A stretch of DNA of 64,000 nt from Bacillus gobiensis (GTDB lineage: Bacteria > Bacillota > Bacilli > Bacillales > Bacillaceae), in assembly GCF_001278705.1 (NCBI RefSeq), contig NZ_CP012600.1:2294190-2358189 (forward strand), given 5' to 3'. The notes under the pieces were generated by a model. The model did not search any database. It saw only the letters and a program-made list of their open reading frames with translations, and was not told the origin of the DNA. Position numbers and translations under genes: made by a program. This document shows positions 1-8,295 of this stretch, in pieces (position 1 is the first letter of the stretch; the number at the start of each line of letters is the position of its first letter).

Positions 1-1011
1 TCCATGCTTTACCATATCTGGTAATCCTCCTGCATCACTAACTATAGCAGCTTTTCCGGCAATTTGTGCCTCAATTACTGATAACGGCTGGTTTTCAAAA
101 ATGCTAGGAAGGATAAAAATATCACTAAGTGTCAATAAATAAGGTACGTCATCTCGATTACCCCAAAAGATCACTTCTTTTTCTAAACCTAGTTCATTAG
201 TTTTAAGCTTTAAAGATTCCATCATATAACCATCTCCTACAATCCAACAAATCCAATCATTACGTAAACTTTTCAATTGATGGAGAGAGGACAAAAGATA
301 TTGTATACCTTTAAGTTCAACCAATCGGCCAGAGTAAATAATAACTTTTTTATTTACTGGGGGTTTTATAGGCGACACTGCTTTTGTTCGTTTAAGAAAT
401 GTAATAGTGTCATAGCCATAATGGAGTACCTTTATCTGTTCATTTGGAACCTTATATTCATTATTTAATTTTTTTTTCAGCCATGAATTGGCTACTATCG
501 TACATTCAGCAGCTGTTGCTCCCTCAAACTCAAGATTATCAAAATATTTCCATGCTAAATGAGAAGTTGGGGATTTTTTAATGTGGAAGTGTTTCAATTC
601 ATGAGCTACGCTTCCGTGTAGGCTTGCAACTAGAGGGGTTCCTAAAGGACGTATCTTATTAATAGCAGCTGTAGAAATAACATCCTGTGTATGAATTAGA
701 TCATAATGTTGTAACCCTATTTGATTTACACCTATCTCATATAAATGCCTTAAAAATTCATATCTCTTAATAAAGGAATCAGAAAAAATTGATGGGTCTT
801 TATGTTTACTTAATCTTTCATTAACTAATGGAATCAATTTTTCTTTTTCCACTCTTCTATTTTTATTTACTATATAAATAAAATTATGTTCCTGACCCAA
901 TAAGTCAACCTCATGGCCTAATGACTCAAGCTCTTTTCTTAATTGCACCATATAATTCCATACTCCACCTGTATGAGGTACTACAAAGTAAGTAGCTAGC
1001 AAAATTTTCAT
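1..1011 (-). CDS. Glycosyltransferase family 4, C-terminus outside window
   Basis: The reading frame is open for all 337 codons from the ATG at 1011 to the window edge, so the C-terminus is missing. GGGGAGA lies seven bases before the start. The N-terminus (MKILLATYFVVPHTGG) has the glycine-rich acceptor-side loop of GT-B enzymes, and near residues 310-320 there is FENQPLSVIE, the E-x7-E motif of retaining GT4 transferases, followed by a donor-site SDAGG. By family such enzymes move a sugar from a nucleotide donor to a growing polysaccharide or lipid at the inner membrane face. It diverges from the sugar-nucleotide genes at 1255 onward, which fits a polysaccharide locus. Donor and acceptor cannot be told. 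Confidence 0.85.
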   Translation of the reverse strand, partial: MKILLATYFVVPHTGGVWNYMVQLRKELESLGHEVDLLGQEHNFIYIVNKNRRVEKEKLIPLVNERLSKHKDPSIFSDSFIKRYEFLRHLYEIGVNQIGLQHYDLIHTQDVISTAAINKIRPLGTPLVASLHGSVAHELKHFHIKKSPTSHLAWKYFDNLEFEGATAAECTIVANSWLKKKLNNEYKVPNEQIKVLHYGYDTITFLKRTKAVSPIKPPVNKKVIIYSGRLVELKGIQYLLSSLHQLKSLRNDWICWIVGDGYMMESLKLKTNELGLEKEVIFWGNRDDVPYLLTLSDIFILPSIFENQPLSVIEAQIAGKAAIVSDAGGLPDMVKHG

Positions 1012-1254
1012 AGTAACATCTCCCCTTTCTTAAAACATGCAATACTTATTCTAAGTATTAATATATTCATAGACTTTATCTTTTCTTAGACTTTTGTCTT
1101 TTTTTTTTAATTAGATGATGATTTTAGAATTTAGATGTAACAAAATTTTTAACGTGGCCAATAGCCTTTTTTTAAAATATAGTGAAATGTCTAGGACAAG
1201 AACTTCCTTAAATCCATAAACATATAAAAGAGAAGGGAGTAAGGAGAGCGATTT

Positions 1255-2087
1255 ATGAAGGTATTAACTGTAGTAGGAACAAGACCTGAAATTATTAGAT
1301 TAAGCTTTATCATTAAGAAGTTAAATGAATTAGCAGAAAAGCATCTCTTAATTCACTCTGGACAGACTTTTACTCATTCTTTGTACGGGAATCTTTTTGA
1401 GGAATTAGGGATTCGGAATCCGTATTATATATTATCGACTAAACAAAAATCCTAAGGTGAGCAGAAAAAAAATCTACTGAGAGAAGGAATGACTCCTAGT
1501 AGAATTTCGATTTGTGGGAATCCAATTTATGAAGTACTAACTCATTATGAAAAACAAATAACAAAAAGCAGAATTTTAGAAAACCTTAATCTCAGGAAAA
1601 TAATTATTTTCTAGTAACCATTCATAGGTCGGAAAATGTAGACAACTCCATGCATTTAAAAAGCATCGTCAATACATTAAACACATTAGCAGATATCTAC
1701 AAACAAAGGATCATCTTTAGTACTCACCCTAGAAAAAAGTCTAATCTAAATAAAGCAAAAGACATTCCCCTTAGTTACTTAATCGAATTTCATGAACCAT
1801 TTGGTTTTTTTTGACTTTGTAAAATTAGGGGAAATGCTCATTGTGTTTTTACAGATATTGGAACATTTCAAGAAGAATGCTGCATTTTTCATATACCAAC
1901 TGTGACGGTAAGAAAAACAACAGAAAGACCCGAAACAGTGGATTGTAGAAGTAATTTTATATCGGGATTATAAGAAAGAAACATCATTGATGGAGTAAAA
2001 GAAATGATATCTAGACCTACCAATTGGGTTTGTCCAACTGAGTATTTAGATTTAAATGTAACTGATAAAGTAATTAATATTCTTTAG
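1255..2087 (+). pseudogene. Broken UDP-GlcNAc 2-epimerase (WecB/CapG type)
   Basis: The first 66 codons read MKVLTVVGTRPEIIR..., the start of the UDP-N-acetylglucosamine 2-epimerase family, then hit TAA. After it come recognisable family pieces in shifting frames: CGNPIYEV, RSENVD, EFHEPFGFF, RKTTERPET. Compared with the intact paralogue at 5137-6225, roughly 80 residues are missing after residue 66, including the GDTNS and HLEAG active-site segments, and further frameshifts and stops follow. It cannot make an enzyme. It sits directly before the intact dehydratase at 2100, as expected for an old UDP-sugar operon, and a ribosome site (GGAG at 1240-1245) remains before its ATG. Confidence 0.9.
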
Positions 2088-2099
2088 GAGGTTTTGAAA

Positions 2100-3089
2100 T
2101 TGTTTCCTAATAAAACGATCTTGGTAACAGGTGGAACTGGCTCATGGGGACAGGAATTGGTTAACCAATTATTGTACAACGGTCCAAAAGAAATTCGGAT
2201 TTTTTCTAGGAATGAAACGAGTCAGGTCACAATGAAGCAGAAATTTAATAATAATCCAAAGCTTAAATTCGTAATAGGAGATGTAAGGGACAAAGAAGCA
2301 GTAATAGAGGTTTGTGAAGGCGTAGATTATATCTTTCATCTTGCTGCATTGAAGCATGTTCCTGTGTGCGAATCTCAACCGCTAGAAGCATTAAAGACGA
2401 ATGTCATTGGTACTCAAAATATTATTGAAGCAGCTATTGTAAATGAAGTAGAAAAAGTTATTAATATTTCAACAGACAAAGCTGCAAATCCATCTAATTT
2501 TTATGGGATTACAAAAGCAATGGGAGAGAAACTTATTATTAATGCAAATGTTTTAACAGATAAAACGAAATTTGTTTGTGTCCGTGGAGGGAATATACTA
2601 GGTACAAACGGAAGTGTTATTCCAGTATTTAAACATGACATTAAAAACTATTCTAAAATAGGAATTACAGATAAAGAAATGACCCGTTTTTTCTTGACGG
2701 TAAAAGATGCAATTAAGCTTTTGTTTAAGGCAACTTACGAAAGTCATGGTGGAGAAATCTTTGTAATGAAGATGCCTACCTGCAAGATACTTGATTTAGC
2801 TCAAGTATTAATTGATAAGTATGCAGATGATGAAGTAATAATAGAAGAATCTGGTATCAGGCCTGGAGAAAAGCTTCATGAAATCCTGTTAACAGAGTTT
2901 GAGAGTCATAATACGATTGTCTATGACAATGAGTACTTTGTTATTCTCCCAACAATTCCAATTGAGGGTCTTAAAGAATATTATAAGGCTTATCCACAAG
3001 TAAAATTAGATACTTATTGTTCTAGTGATAATATAATCAGTTATGAAGAAATTAAAGCCATGCTAAAGGATGGAGGTTTTCTAGAATGA
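2100..3089 (+). CDS. UDP-GlcNAc 4,6-dehydratase/5-epimerase, CapE/FnlA type
   Basis: An extended short-chain dehydrogenase of 329 residues. TGGTGSWG near residue 10 is the NAD-binding loop and YGITK near residue 140 is the catalytic Tyr-x3-Lys. The family (CapE, FnlA, WbjB) starts UDP-N-acetyl-L-fucosamine or related deoxy-sugar synthesis from UDP-GlcNAc. I place the start at TTG 2100: AGGAGG is eight bases upstream and the protein then begins MFPNKTILVTGG like its paralogue. A TTG six bases earlier is too close to the ribosome site. It is the only intact CapE-type copy here; the second copy (4902-5144) is truncated. Its stop overlaps the ATG at 3086, showing an operon. Confidence 0.85.
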   Translation: MFPNKTILVTGGTGSWGQELVNQLLYNGPKEIRIFSRNETSQVTMKQKFNNNPKLKFVIGDVRDKEAVIEVCEGVDYIFHLAALKHVPVCESQPLEALKTNVIGTQNIIEAAIVNEVEKVINISTDKAANPSNFYGITKAMGEKLIINANVLTDKTKFVCVRGGNILGTNGSVIPVFKHDIKNYSKIGITDKEMTRFFLTVKDAIKLLFKATYESHGGEIFVMKMPTCKILDLAQVLIDKYADDEVIIEESGIRPGEKLHEILLTEFESHNTIVYDNEYFVILPTIPIEGLKEYYKAYPQVKLDTYCSSDNIISYEEIKAMLKDGGFLE

Positions 3090-3510
3090 ATATCCTCATT
3101 CTGGGAGGTCAAGGATGATCGTAGACTACTTGATTAGAGAAGAAGGTAATCACGGAGGGGTCGCCATAGATGCAAGTGATCTTAATCAAGTTAAAGAATA
3201 TAAATATATACTAGAGAATAAGCCTGAAATTGCTTTGAATAGAGGGGAGCTCTTAAATGAAAATGCAGAAAGACATGTAATTGATGCGATTAAAGTTAAG
3301 AGTTTATTACTCCATTTTTTAGTAGATGTATTAGACACTTTTGGTGGAAAACACATTCATATTAGTATAGATTATCTTTTTTCTGGTAACAAAAGTTCTA
3401 ATACAGAAGATGATCAAACAGATTGGTATAATATGCATTCTAAATTTAATGCTTTAGGAGAAGTTATACGAGTACCACATTTAACCCTACAAGATTGGAT
3501 GAATAGGTAG
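3086..3510 (+). pseudogene. Remnant of an RmlD-like sugar-nucleotide reductase
   Basis: A start at 3086 gives MNILILGGQG and then TGA. One frame over, from 3115, 131 codons continue with typical RmlD-like SDR sequence: LLNENAE, HISIDYLFSG, then a jump to the C-terminal LGEVIR. The GxxGxxG cofactor loop is cut by the frameshift, the catalytic YxxxK stretch is degraded, and the protein is less than half the usual 280 residues. In related cassettes this gene follows capE and reduces the keto-sugar intermediate, so its loss should block that step unless another gene replaces it. Confidence 0.75.
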
Positions 3511-4401
3511 ATGATTAAGATCCTCATTACAGGTGCAGCGGGATTTACAGGTGTTAAAGCGTGTGCGTATTTCTTAAAGGAAGGATACGAAGTATATGGA
3601 ATGGTTCATAAAAATACCCCTAAGGAAGAAAAAATCAAGTTCTTGTCTTGCGATCTAATGAATCATGAAGAGGTAGAAGCAACTCTTAAAAGTATAAAAC
3701 CTCATTATGTCTTGCATTTAGCGGGACAAAACCACAGTGGAGTTTCTTGGGATAAACCAATTCCTACTTTTATGGCAAATGCAAATGGAACACTAAACTT
3801 ACTTGAAGGAGTGCGACTTCATTCACCTCAAGCAAAAATAATCGTTGTTGGATCCGTAATAGACTTCAATCCTTGTTATCTAACAAAACCTAATCATCCA
3901 TATGGCCTTTCTAAATATGTACAAACACTTTTATCTTCATGTTGGAGTACAATGTTTGATTTAAATATCATGATTGCTAGACCCTCAAATTTAATTGGAC
4001 CAGGTCCTTCCAATGGTATCTGTTCTCTGCTGGCAAAAAAAATCGCCTTAAATGAAAGAACTTCTACGAGTATTGAATTTCACTTTCATAACCTTTTAGA
4101 TCAACGAGACTTTCTAGATGTGAGAGATGCAATCAAAGCCTATCATACTATCTTTAAATACGGCAAAAAAAATAATTCATATACGATTGCTTCAGGTAAT
4201 AGCAAGTCATTAGTAGATGTAGTGAGGGTCTTCAAGGATTTGACCCCTACTAATTTAATGATTACAACAGATTTTTTTCAACGTGTAGAGCCTATAAGAA
4301 TTGATATTAAAGCGATAAAGTTGTTAGGGTGGGAGCCTCAATATACTTTCAATCAGAGCTTAAGGGATTCTCTGAATTATCATAGAGGAAATTTCTTTTA
4401 A
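3511..4401 (+). CDS. NAD-dependent epimerase/reductase, extended SDR
   Basis: A complete 296-residue SDR with TGAAGFTG near residue 7 (cofactor loop) and YGLSK near residue 130 (catalytic Tyr/Lys). The overall pattern (MVHKN..., AGQNHSGVSWDKP, ARPSNLIGPG, WEPQYTFNQSL) resembles GDP-6-deoxy-4-keto-mannose reductases and similar sugar-nucleotide reductases. The start codon abuts the stop of the preceding remnant, so it is the last gene of the operon; a long hairpin follows. The exact substrate is not readable from sequence. Confidence 0.8.
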   Translation: MIKILITGAAGFTGVKACAYFLKEGYEVYGMVHKNTPKEEKIKFLSCDLMNHEEVEATLKSIKPHYVLHLAGQNHSGVSWDKPIPTFMANANGTLNLLEGVRLHSPQAKIIVVGSVIDFNPCYLTKPNHPYGLSKYVQTLLSSCWSTMFDLNIMIARPSNLIGPGPSNGICSLLAKKIALNERTSTSIEFHFHNLLDQRDFLDVRDAIKAYHTIFKYGKKNNSYTIASGNSKSLVDVVRVFKDLTPTNLMITTDFFQRVEPIRIDIKAIKLLGWEPQYTFNQSLRDSLNYHRGNFF

Positions 4402-4404
4402 AAA

Positions 4405-4457
4405 TCTTCAAACTTTTGAAAATAATCGAATTATTACTATTTTCAAAAGTTTGAAGA
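4405..4457. terminator. 20-bp perfect hairpin after the sugar operon
   Basis: Arms 4405-4424 and 4438-4457 are perfectly complementary over 20 bp with a 13-base loop. It starts three bases after the stop of the SDR gene. It is A+T-rich and no strong U-run follows directly, so termination is probable but not certain. It could also serve transcripts arriving from the right. Confidence 0.6.
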
Positions 4458-4901
4458 ATTAGAATAAAGTTTTTCTAAACTTCTTAAAATTTTCAGTCTG
4501 TATTTTTTTCATATAATTTTTATTTTTGTGAGTTACTACATCATTTAGTATTCTTTTTTCAACTTTTGTTGCCCATTACTAGAAATGATTAAGGTTTTGC
4601 CTTTTGGATTCTACTTATAAAGTATTTCATTTTTATTAAATTATAGTTCAAATTGTACTTTATAGGGATGGTGATTCATGAAAAGATGAAGAATCTTTGG
4701 CAGATGGTTTGAAATGGAAATAATAAACGGATATCAAAAATTTTATGGAGATTTTCTGCATCTACATGAGTCCAACTTGTCATCCCTTTTTTCAAACCCT
4801 CCAAATCATCAAATTCTTTTTTTAGAGAATAATACAGTAAAGCATCATCCTACACACGGAGAGCAATGAATCCGATGTCTTCTTTACATATTTCACTTTA
4901 T
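4458..4901. other. Decayed stretch between the two sugar cassettes
   Basis: About 440 bases with no complete gene. On the minus strand around 4700-4835 a frame of about 50 codons without start (LYYSLKKEFDDL, KKGMTSWTHVDAEN) looks coding in character, but I recognise no family. It probably is what is left of genes once downstream of the truncated capE at 4902. Confidence 0.3.
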
Positions 4902-5144
4902 TTAACAGGTAGATTGATTGAAATCTTTGGTGGCCTTTTTAAATGGATCTTTTTCTTTAATATCTCCAATAAGAAATTTTAATTTAGGGTTATTGTCAAA
5001 TTCCTGCTTCATTGAAAATTGGCTGGTTTCATTTCTTGAGAAAATACGAATTTCCTTTGGTTCATAGGATAATAGTTGTTTGACCAATTCATGCCCCCAA
5101 GACCCAGTACCTCCTGTCACAAAAATCGTCTTGTTCTTAAACAA
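4902..5144 (-). pseudogene. Truncated second CapE-type dehydratase
   Basis: Eighty codons from a TTG at 5144 match the N-terminus of the intact dehydratase at 2100: same TGGTGSWG loop, IFSRNETSQ and NPKLKF. Similarity stops after GDIKEKD near residue 67 and a foreign tail ends the frame. The active site is absent. The start overlaps the last codons of the 2-epimerase gene upstream, so the original order was 2-epimerase then dehydratase, as in the plus-strand cassette. Confidence 0.85.
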
Positions 5145-6225
5145 CTTTTATGCCCCCTAGCACTAGTTTTATCACTCTGTCAGAAACGTCATTTCGATCA
5201 TATCCATCTGGTATTGCCCAAGTTTTCGGTTGATTGATCATTACCTCCGTACAGTTTGCTATGTTTTCGGCATCGATTCCCGAAACCATATTGCTTCCGC
5301 ATTCCACAGTTTCAGGACGTTCTGTCGTTTTACGAATAGTGACAGTAGGAACGTGAAACAAGCAGCACTCTTCTTGTACTGTTCCGCTGTCTGTTAGCAC
5401 ACAAAGCGCATTCTGCTCAAGCTTCACAAAATCAAAAAATCCGAACGGTTCATGAAACTCGACTAAAGGATGAATGTCAATCGCTTTGTCATTCAGCCGT
5501 GATTTTGTCCGAGGATGAATGCTGCAAATAATTCTTTTTTTATACGCTTCTGCAATTTTGTTAATGCCACTAAATATTTCAAGCAAACGGGATTCATGGT
5601 CAACGTTCTCAGCACGATGGGTTGTAACGAGAAAATAATCATCTTTTTGCAAACTTAACTTAGTAAGAATCGTACTTTTTTGAATCTCGTTTTTGTAATG
5701 TTCCAGCACCTCGTAAATTGGATTGCCAGATACAAAAATTCGATTTCTCGGAATTCCTTCTTTAACTAAATTTTCTTTGCTTTGCGGAGTGTATGGCAGG
5801 TTAAAACTTGAAATTGCATCAATGATTTTTCTGTTGATTTCCTCAGGTACTTCCAGATCAAAACATCGGTTTCCAGCTTCCAAATGAACAACAGGAATGC
5901 CCATTCGTTCAGCTAAGAGAGCACTAAGGCCGCTATTTGTATCTCCTAGAACGAGTACTTTGTCTGGTTTGTTTTCATTCAGAATCTTTTCTATCCGGCT
6001 GAAAATAGTAGATAGCTGCTCTCCCAGAGTTTGCTGCCGATCCAGCAAGACATAATCGGGATTTCTTACGTTTAATTGTTTGAAAAAAATATCGCTTAAT
6101 GTTTCTGTGAAATTCTGTCCGGTATGAACTAATATATGCTGATCTGACAATTCATCGAGTTTTCTTATAATGATGCTTAAACGAATAATTTCTGGCCGTG
6201 TTCCTAAAATAGTCATGATTTTCAT
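5137..6225 (-). CDS. UDP-N-acetylglucosamine 2-epimerase (WecB/CapG type)
   Basis: A full-length 362-residue enzyme of the non-hydrolysing 2-epimerase family. Visible landmarks are GTRPEIIR (residue 8 on), LGDTNSG, HLEAGNR near 117-123, THRAENVD near 204 and the UDP-binding C-terminal stretch with DSGTVQEE. It interconverts C2 epimers of UDP-GlcNAc or of the CapE/CapF product in the cytosol. ATG 6225 follows GGAGGTG at good spacing. It is the only functional copy in the window because the plus-strand paralogue is broken. Similarity to FnlC/CapG suggests the UDP-L-FucNAc route, but WecB/MnaA activity is also possible. Confidence 0.88.
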   Translation of the reverse strand: MKIMTILGTRPEIIRLSIIIRKLDELSDQHILVHTGQNFTETLSDIFFKQLNVRNPDYVLLDRQQTLGEQLSTIFSRIEKILNENKPDKVLVLGDTNSGLSALLAERMGIPVVHLEAGNRCFDLEVPEEINRKIIDAISSFNLPYTPQSKENLVKEGIPRNRIFVSGNPIYEVLEHYKNEIQKSTILTKLSLQKDDYFLVTTHRAENVDHESRLLEIFSGINKIAEAYKKRIICSIHPRTKSRLNDKAIDIHPLVEFHEPFGFFDFVKLEQNALCVLTDSGTVQEECCLFHVPTVTIRKTTERPETVECGSNMVSGIDAENIANCTEVMINQPKTWAIPDGYDRNDVSDRVIKLVLGGIKVV

Positions 6226-6511
6226 AGCCGCACCTCCAAACTGGATTTTTTTCCAGACAGGCTTTAATTTTAGTCGCCTTTCCTATAAATCTCTCAATCA
6301 GTATATGGGAAGGAGTTAATAATGATTAGACTAGCATCCTGCACTTTGTCAGAAAAAAAATAATTTAGTGGAGCATTAGATTTGAGGCAATTGTTTATCG
6401 TGCAGTCATAAATAGATTTAAGAGACTTATTCTTTCTTGTATCACATATGTAAGAATATAAATTTCGATATGTTAAAATATGAATGATTCATTAGCCGAG
6501 GAGAGATTCAT

Positions 6512-6931
6512 GTGGATAAAAAAATTGATCACATTGGCATTGCAGTCCGAAACATTGAAAACAGTATCCACTTTTACGAAAACGTATTAACAGGTAAATT
6601 GATTGACCGTTATATAAGTGAAGCAACAGGCGTCGAAAGCGAGGTCGCGATCATGGAAGTAGGCGGGGAGAGAATTGAACTTCTGGCACCGACCAACAAC
6701 ACCACTTCTCCCATTGCCCGATTCATAAGACAGAAAGGCAAAGGCGTTCATCATATTGCTTATCGAGTCGATGACCTTCATGCAGCGATAGATGAACTGA
6801 AAAAACAAGGAATCCGAACTTTAGAAGATACTTTGCGGATAAACAAACACGGCAGGCGCTTGATCTATTTAAATCCTGCAGATACAGAAGGCACAATTAT
6901 TGAATATTGTGATTACCCAAACCACTTGTGA
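6512..6931 (+). CDS. VOC-fold protein, methylmalonyl-CoA epimerase-like
   Basis: A 139-residue protein made of two beta-alpha-beta3 VOC repeats. IDHIGIAV at residues 5-12, HHIAYRV in the middle and GTIIEY near the end hold the His and Glu metal ligands expected for methylmalonyl-CoA epimerase and glyoxalase relatives. I use GTG 6512, preceded by GAGGAGAG; the ATG two bases earlier is in another frame. No acyl-CoA mutase or other propionate gene is nearby, so the substrate is open. Monocistronic by position. Confidence 0.75.
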   Translation: MDKKIDHIGIAVRNIENSIHFYENVLTGKLIDRYISEATGVESEVAIMEVGGERIELLAPTNNTTSPIARFIRQKGKGVHHIAYRVDDLHAAIDELKKQGIRTLEDTLRINKHGRRLIYLNPADTEGTIIEYCDYPNHL

Positions 6932-6941
6932 TGTAACTAAA

Positions 6942-6969
6942 TAGGGGCTGAAAAAAAATTCAGCCCCTA
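6942..6969. terminator. Hairpin between converging VOC and mhqD genes
   Basis: TAGGGGCTGA at 6942 pairs perfectly with TCAGCCCCTA ending at 6969. It lies ten bases after the VOC stop and includes the mhqD stop codon, so it can act on both converging transcripts. U-runs are poor. Confidence 0.55.
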
Positions 6970-7587
6970 AAAGTCTTCGGGTAAAATTTCCGCTTTATAC
7001 CACTCTGCTGCAGCGTTTGCTTCTTCAAACGTCAGTTGATGCCCATGATTTTCCCAATGGAGCTGCACTTCAGCGTTTGCCTTTTTGAGCAGCGAAAAGA
7101 GCTCCTTTGATTCCAGCGGTGAACATAACGGATCATTCGTACCTGCAGCAATAAACACCTGCTTATCTGAAAGATCCGGCAGGTCGATTCCTCTTCTTGG
7201 AACCATTGGGTGATGCAATATCGCTCCCTTTAGAGCATCACGATAATGAAACAACAAGCTCGCTGCGATATTGGCTCCATTGGAATAACCAATCGCAATC
7301 AATTTTTCCCGGTCAAATTGATATTTTTCCGCTGCTTCGTCGAGAAATTCATGTAGTTCCTTCGTCCGAAAAATAAGATCCTCTTCGTCAAACACTCCTT
7401 CTGCAATCCTCCGGAAGAATCGTGGCATTCCGTTTTCTGAAACATTCCCCCGTACACTTAAAACAGAAGCATCTTCATAGAATCTTTCCGCAAGTGGTAT
7501 AAGAGAAGTTTCATCGCCTCCCGTTCCATGCAGCAAAAGCAGCGTTGGCTTTGTCAGATCCTTTCCTTGTCTGAAAATGTGTTTCAT
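6967..7587 (-). CDS. mhqD: Alpha/beta hydrolase MhqD, putative hydroquinone-stress esterase
   Basis: A 206-residue carboxylesterase-fold protein. LLLHGTGGDE is the oxyanion region, GYSNGA near residue 118 carries the nucleophile Ser, and the C-terminal NHGHQLT holds the catalytic His. The strings RGNVSENGMPRFF and ILHHPMVP are characteristic of B. subtilis MhqD, a member of the MhqR regulon induced by quinones and diamide. AAGGAG precedes ATG 7587. Its upstream palindrome (7624-7658) and the mhqR gene next door support this assignment and give its likely repressor. Confidence 0.88.
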   Translation of the reverse strand: MKHIFRQGKDLTKPTLLLLHGTGGDETSLIPLAERFYEDASVLSVRGNVSENGMPRFFRRIAEGVFDEEDLIFRTKELHEFLDEAAEKYQFDREKLIAIGYSNGANIAASLLFHYRDALKGAILHHPMVPRRGIDLPDLSDKQVFIAAGTNDPLCSPLESKELFSLLKKANAEVQLHWENHGHQLTFEEANAAAEWYKAEILPEDF

Positions 7588-7623
7588 TGTTATTCTCCTT
7601 TCACTCTAAATTTTTTGAACCAT

Positions 7624-7658
7624 ATATCTCGTATTCATTTATTATGAATGCGAGATAT
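7624..7658. promoter_or_regulatory. Palindromic operator, likely MhqR box
   Basis: ATATCTCGTATTCAT (7624-7638) and ATGAATGCGAGATAT (7644-7658) form an inverted repeat with one mismatch and a 5-base centre. The half-site TATCTCG..CGAGATA is the core of the known B. subtilis MhqR operator. It lies 37 bases before the mhqD start and 64 bases after the mhqR stop, so it is placed to repress mhqD. Confidence 0.8.
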
Positions 7659-7721
7659 TATTATAAAAAAATATACCGAAAGCCATGGTGGAGGCAGTGA
7701 AATACCCCCACACTGATCATT

Positions 7722-8174
7722 TTACAGACCCTGAGCGTAAAACCCTAATTTTTTCAACTGTTTAATCATTTCTTCTTTTTCATCCGCAGTTAGTCCGCCA
7801 AATATTTCTTGAATGGAATTTTTGTGATTCGGGAAAATATCGTCCATTAATTTTTTACCTTCAGCCGTTATTTCCGCATATGTGGTGCGGCGATCCTTCG
7901 GACATGCTTTTCTCTCTACAAGTTTTTTATTTTCCAGCTTATCGACGACGTACGTAATACTGCTGCTTGCGATTAATACTTTATCGCCGATTTTCTGGAT
8001 CGGATGTTCACCTTTGCTGTATAACAACTCAAGAACAGCAAACTCCGTTGGATTCAGTCCATAGGTTCGTATGTCTTCTACTACACGCTTTTTTACGGAT
8101 TGCAATGCCCGAGTCAATACAACAAATAACTTGAGAGAAAGATCTCCGTCTTCTTTCGTTTTTTCAACAACCAT
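7722..8174 (-). CDS. mhqR: MarR-family repressor MhqR
   Basis: A 150-residue winged-helix regulator. LSLKLFVVLTRALQSVKKR followed by YGLNPTEFAVLELLY, ASSSITYVVDKLE (recognition helix) and CPKDRRTTYAEIT (wing) closely matches MhqR, the quinone- and diamide-sensing repressor of azoreductase and dioxygenase genes. I prefer ATG 8174, 12 bases after AAGGGA; the upstream ATG 8186 touches that site. It is followed by mhqD in the same direction with a 134-base gap holding the operator. Whether mhqR itself is autoregulated is not visible. Confidence 0.88.
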   Translation of the reverse strand: MVVEKTKEDGDLSLKLFVVLTRALQSVKKRVVEDIRTYGLNPTEFAVLELLYSKGEHPIQKIGDKVLIASSSITYVVDKLENKKLVERKACPKDRRTTYAEITAEGKKLMDDIFPNHKNSIQEIFGGLTADEKEEMIKQLKKLGFYAQGL

Positions 8175-8260
8175 ACTGAACAACATTCCCTTGATAATAG
8201 TTTCGAAGTGGGAATAATTGTAGTTTACTTATTGCGAAAAGTCAAGATAACCCACTATGA

Positions 8261-8288
8261 AAAAAACCCTTATCATCATTGATAAGGG
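8261..8288 (-). terminator. Terminator of the MFS transporter gene
   Basis: On the minus strand CCCTTATCA and its complement (8267-8288, 9-bp stem, 4-base loop) are followed by six U. It starts eight bases after the transporter stop. Confidence 0.85.
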
Positions 8289-8295
8289 ACAAAAT

